From an uncultured Prevotella sp. (GTDB lineage Bacteria; Bacteroidota; Bacteroidia; Bacteroidales; Bacteroidaceae), in contig CALJCU010000579.1 of NCBI GenBank assembly GCA_938023885.1, forward strand, positions 1 through 7,200: DNA of 7,200 nucleotides. The letters run 5' to 3'. Made by a program: the position numbers and the translations under genes. Below are positions 5,311 through 7,200 of this stretch, piece by piece. The notes under the pieces were generated by a model. That model ran no database searches, was not told the DNA's origin, and saw nothing but the letters and a program-made list of their open reading frames with translations. The number at the start of each line of letters is the position of its first letter. Position 1 is the first letter of the stretch.

Positions 5311-6612
5311 ATGATCATCACCATTCTTCCGTCTTCCGCCAACTTCCATGCCATAGCCTACAATGAAGTGAAGGTTGAGAAAGGTGTGGCTACGCTCCTA
5401 GAGGCTCAGAACATCCTTGGGCTCAGACCGAAGAACTACACGCCCGAAAAGCTCCGGCAGTACTTTCTCGACTACTCATCGAGAAACACGCACATTCAAA
5501 ACCCTCAGTTCCATGTAGCTGTGAGCTGCAAGGGGAGCGAGTACACCCATGAGCAGCTACTTGACATCGCGCACCGTTATCTCAAGGAGATGGGATATGC
5601 GGATGCCGGTCAGCCGCTGCTTGTCTATGCCCATCATGACACGGACAACAACCATATCCATATTATTACCTCCCGTGTGGCTCCCGATGGGCATAAGATT
5701 GACCATAACCACGAGAAGCGGCGTTCGAATCAGGTGACGCAGAAGATAATGGAAGAATACACGGGCCAGAAGCAGGAGCCGGAAGTCAACGACATCGTTA
5801 AAGAGGCACTTGCTTATCGCTACACGTCCAAGGCGCAGTTCTGTGCCATCATGGAGAGTTTGGGCTATGACTGCAAGGATGATGACGAGAAACCGGTAGT
5901 GCATCTGTACCGCGGTGGGGAAGAGCTGGGTACGATACCTGTGCAGCTCATCATGCAGCACGCACTGAAAGACAACCGCCCCGACAACAGGCGACGTCAG
6001 CAGTTGCGTGCCATCCTTCAGAAATACCGTAATCTCAGTGCCAACAAGGAAGAGCTTGCTGCCCACATGAAGAAGAAGTTTGGCATCAGTCTTGTATTCA
6101 TCGGCAAGGCGGACACACCGTATGGTTACATCGTTGTTGACCACAAGAGTAAGACTGTCTTCAAAGGTGGCGAGTTTCTTAGCATCAAAGAGCTGCTGCA
6201 GTTTGAGGATGCAGCCACTCGGTTTGTCAAAATTGAGAAGACCATCGATGAGCTGCTTGCCGACAATCCGAAGCTCACCACGCTCGACATCAACCGCATC
6301 CTCTACCGGCAGTTTGGCACTCGCATCCACAAGGGCACCGTGTCATGGAATGGGGAGACCATCCGGCTGAAAGAGTCTGTTGTCCGTCAACTCCATGTCA
6401 ACTACTTGGAGTCGAAAGGCATCGTCAAATTGTCGCATCCTGCTCATCCAGAAGCAGAACAGAAACCACGACCGTCTTCCTCCGCATCTCGTCCTTCAGT
6501 TAATAGTAATGCTGGTTCCAAAGATGCCAATCGTGAATATGAGGTTGGCGGTGGCATGAACGTGAATGATGTGGATGACGAGCAGAGCCAGAGGGCAAAG
6601 TGGAGGAGATAA
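5311..6612 (+). CDS. MOB_P-type relaxase (mobilization nuclease)
   Basis: From the ATG at 5311 the relaxase has 433 residues. A longer frame from 5260 would add 17 residues (with a KKRHNHY stretch) and overlap the MobC-like gene by 32 bp. The shorter start gives MIITILPSSANFHAIAYNEVKV, the usual N-terminus of Bacteroides relaxases of the Relaxase/VirD2 family. Tyr17, in the AYNExKVxxG motif, is the likely nucleophile that joins the 5' end of the nicked strand. The metal-binding histidine motif is intact as HHDTDNNHIHI at residues 108-118. Residues about 200-390 are the helical region that follows the nuclease domain. The C-terminus is Ser/Pro-rich and ends with NREYEVG (407-413) and a DDE-containing tail, a form I recall from Bacteroides relaxases, so the protein seems complete. 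It cuts at oriT and leads the strand during transfer by a helper conjugation system; none is encoded here. Confidence 0.92.
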   Translation: MIITILPSSANFHAIAYNEVKVEKGVATLLEAQNILGLRPKNYTPEKLRQYFLDYSSRNTHIQNPQFHVAVSCKGSEYTHEQLLDIAHRYLKEMGYADAGQPLLVYAHHDTDNNHIHIITSRVAPDGHKIDHNHEKRRSNQVTQKIMEEYTGQKQEPEVNDIVKEALAYRYTSKAQFCAIMESLGYDCKDDDEKPVVHLYRGGEELGTIPVQLIMQHALKDNRPDNRRRQQLRAILQKYRNLSANKEELAAHMKKKFGISLVFIGKADTPYGYIVVDHKSKTVFKGGEFLSIKELLQFEDAATRFVKIEKTIDELLADNPKLTTLDINRILYRQFGTRIHKGTVSWNGETIRLKESVVRQLHVNYLESKGIVKLSHPAHPEAEQKPRPSSSASRPSVNSNAGSKDANREYEVGGGMNVNDVDDEQSQRAKWRR

Positions 6613-6749
6613 TCATCCGCCTGGATCCATGGCCGTTCGTCTATCTCTTCCTGCTTCTCCATAAAGAAGTTTTCCCACAGATCGTTGGCTTGTGTATACT
6701 CGTTCTCCTCATCGTAGAGGTAGTTGTCTATCGTCTCGTTATAGCTCAT
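6444..6749 (-). CDS. Small acidic protein of unknown function whose 3' end runs antisense into the relaxase gene
   Basis: Translation from the ATG at 6749 gives 101 residues. The first 48 or so (MSYNETIDNYLYDEENEYTQ onward, to about QADDYLL) look like a real, very acidic and aromatic protein. The remainder is the antisense of the relaxase C-terminal coding sequence, is rich in Ser and Pro, and looks non-native. The start codon overlaps the stop of the 83-residue gene in an ATGA arrangement, a strong sign that the N-terminal part is translated. Either the gene has lost its natural 3' end at a junction near 6600-6612, or the antisense extension is really made. I do not recognise the family. Confidence 0.5.
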   Translation of the reverse strand: MSYNETIDNYLYDEENEYTQANDLWENFFMEKQEEIDERPWIQADDYLLHFALWLCSSSTSFTFMPPPTSYSRLASLEPALLLTEGRDAEEDGRGFCSASG

Positions 6750-6997
6750 CGTTGCTCGTTTCCCTTTAGAAGTTCGCAGACGGAATCTTCCCTGACAATC
6801 TGTGGCTCAGCCTTTCCTTTCAGCACCAGCACTTTCTTGCCATTGCGATAGATATGGAGTTGACGGGATCGGACAACAGCTGTCAACTTCGGGTCGTCTT
6901 GTATAGTCTGCCAAATATGGCGATAGGTGCCATCAGCATCCATCAGCTTGTGCCGCAGGTGCGAGCACATGTTGGTTGTATCAATATCAATGTCCAT
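6746..6997 (-). CDS. Uncharacterised 83-residue protein, translationally coupled
   Basis: Unrecognised small protein. The N-terminus (MDIDIDTTNMCSHLRHKLMD) is followed by an apparent helix and then by a beta-hairpin-like stretch around residues 45-68 (LHIYRNGKKVLVLKGKAEPQ). That suggests a compact alpha/beta fold; there is no membrane segment or signal peptide. Its ATG lies inside the end of the GNAT gene (11-bp overlap) and its stop overlaps the next ATG by two bases, so the three genes are almost certainly one transcript with coupled translation. Its function is unknown. Confidence 0.65.
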   Translation of the reverse strand: MDIDIDTTNMCSHLRHKLMDADGTYRHIWQTIQDDPKLTAVVRSRQLHIYRNGKKVLVLKGKAEPQIVREDSVCELLKGNEQR

Positions 6998-7200
6998 GTT
7001 TCATTACTTTCTCAAATACGAACAATCCGTCGGCTTGGTCAAACTGCTCGGGCATGTGTGGATCGGGATGATGGGCATTGAAGAACCCCACAGCATGAAA
7101 GCCACAGCAGTTGATGTAGAAATGAATGTTCCTCACTTCAAAGTACGGCGTACAAGTGTGCCACACCACTGTTTCAGGGTGCAGCGCTTCTATTGCCTGC
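6987..7200 (-). CDS. GNAT-family N-acetyltransferase, C-terminal part (cut by window edge)
   Basis: About 70 codons are visible, running off the right edge; the 5' part lies outside. The frame is open to 7199, so the GTG at 7169 is not the start but an internal Val. The visible part shows the end of the GNAT fold: 'PETVVWHTCTPYFEVRNIHFYINCCGFHAVGFF', matching the acetyl-CoA-site region where an Asn precedes the '(F/Y)Y..xGF' motif, then a loop and a final strand 'GLFVFEKVMK'. Family members transfer an acetyl group from acetyl-CoA to an amine on a small molecule or protein; the substrate cannot be told from this piece. It is first of the visible minus-strand operon. It could be a self-standing metabolic or resistance-type enzyme; nothing here supports a toxin role. 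Confidence 0.75.
   Translation of the reverse strand, partial: QAIEALHPETVVWHTCTPYFEVRNIHFYINCCGFHAVGFFNAHHPDPHMPEQFDQADGLFVFEKVMKHGH

Larger units (their letters stand above)
202..6612. mobile_element. Replication and mobilization module of a Bacteroidales mobilizable element (boundaries unknown)
   Basis: HTH genes, primase-helicase, iteron-like array, candidate oriT, MobC-like protein and relaxase are contiguous here. The set matches the logic of Bacteroides NBU-type units, mobilizable transposons and small mobilizable plasmids. No integrase, terminal repeat or target duplication is visible, so the true ends cannot be given. The stated right end is the relaxase stop, where gene direction changes. 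Confidence 0.5.

Noticed and set aside
5557..6330. 257-residue minus-strand open frame
   Set aside because: It lies wholly antisense to the relaxase, whose catalytic motifs are intact; its translation shows the usual shadow composition.

Overview
The window looks like part of a mobilizable element from a Bacteroidales bacterium (Bacteroides, Prevotella or a relative). Three things point there: the relaxase and MobC-like pair have the form usual in Bacteroides mobilizable transposons and plasmids; the primase-helicase has the zinc-less N-terminus common in Bacteroidetes mobile DNA; and the best promoter seen matches the Bacteroidetes TTTG / TAnnTTTG type rather than the -35/-10 type. No integrase, plasmid partition gene or att site is visible, so the sequence does not decide between integrated element and plasmid.

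Layout. (1) 202-3307, plus strand: a tightly spaced run of three genes, namely a small Xre-like HTH protein, a second small HTH protein of the MerR/excisionase type, and a 694-residue fusion of a degenerate primase zinc-finger domain, a Toprim catalytic domain and a RecA-like ATPase. (2) 3337-3507, minus strand: a 56-residue, very hydrophobic peptide with its own promoter. (3) 3665-4333, plus strand: a 222-residue protein I do not recognise. (4) 4334-4904: 571 bp without a convincing gene but full of structure. It holds hairpins, a nested tandem array (about 4396-4610) of 35-bp units built from 9-bp modules, an outer inverted repeat that brackets the array, and then a second cluster of inverted repeats just before the mobilization genes. 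The first part is a candidate replication origin, the second a candidate oriT. (5) 4905-6612, plus strand: a MobC-like relaxosome protein followed by a MOB_P-type relaxase. (6) 6444-7200, minus strand: an overlapping run made of the C-terminus of a GNAT acetyltransferase (cut by the window edge), an 83-residue protein and a small acidic protein whose 3' part runs antisense into the relaxase gene.

Working model (inference): the relaxase and MobC nick and lead the element at an oriT in 4620-4904, using transfer machinery supplied by another element. The primase-helicase, possibly with the unknown 222-residue protein as origin binder, would act at the iteron-like array to copy the transferred or excised DNA. 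This resembles in outline the iteron, helicase and primase arrangement of RSF1010-type plasmids. The two HTH proteins are candidates for control of the operon or of excision. The minus-strand GNAT operon looks like cargo or neighbouring DNA.
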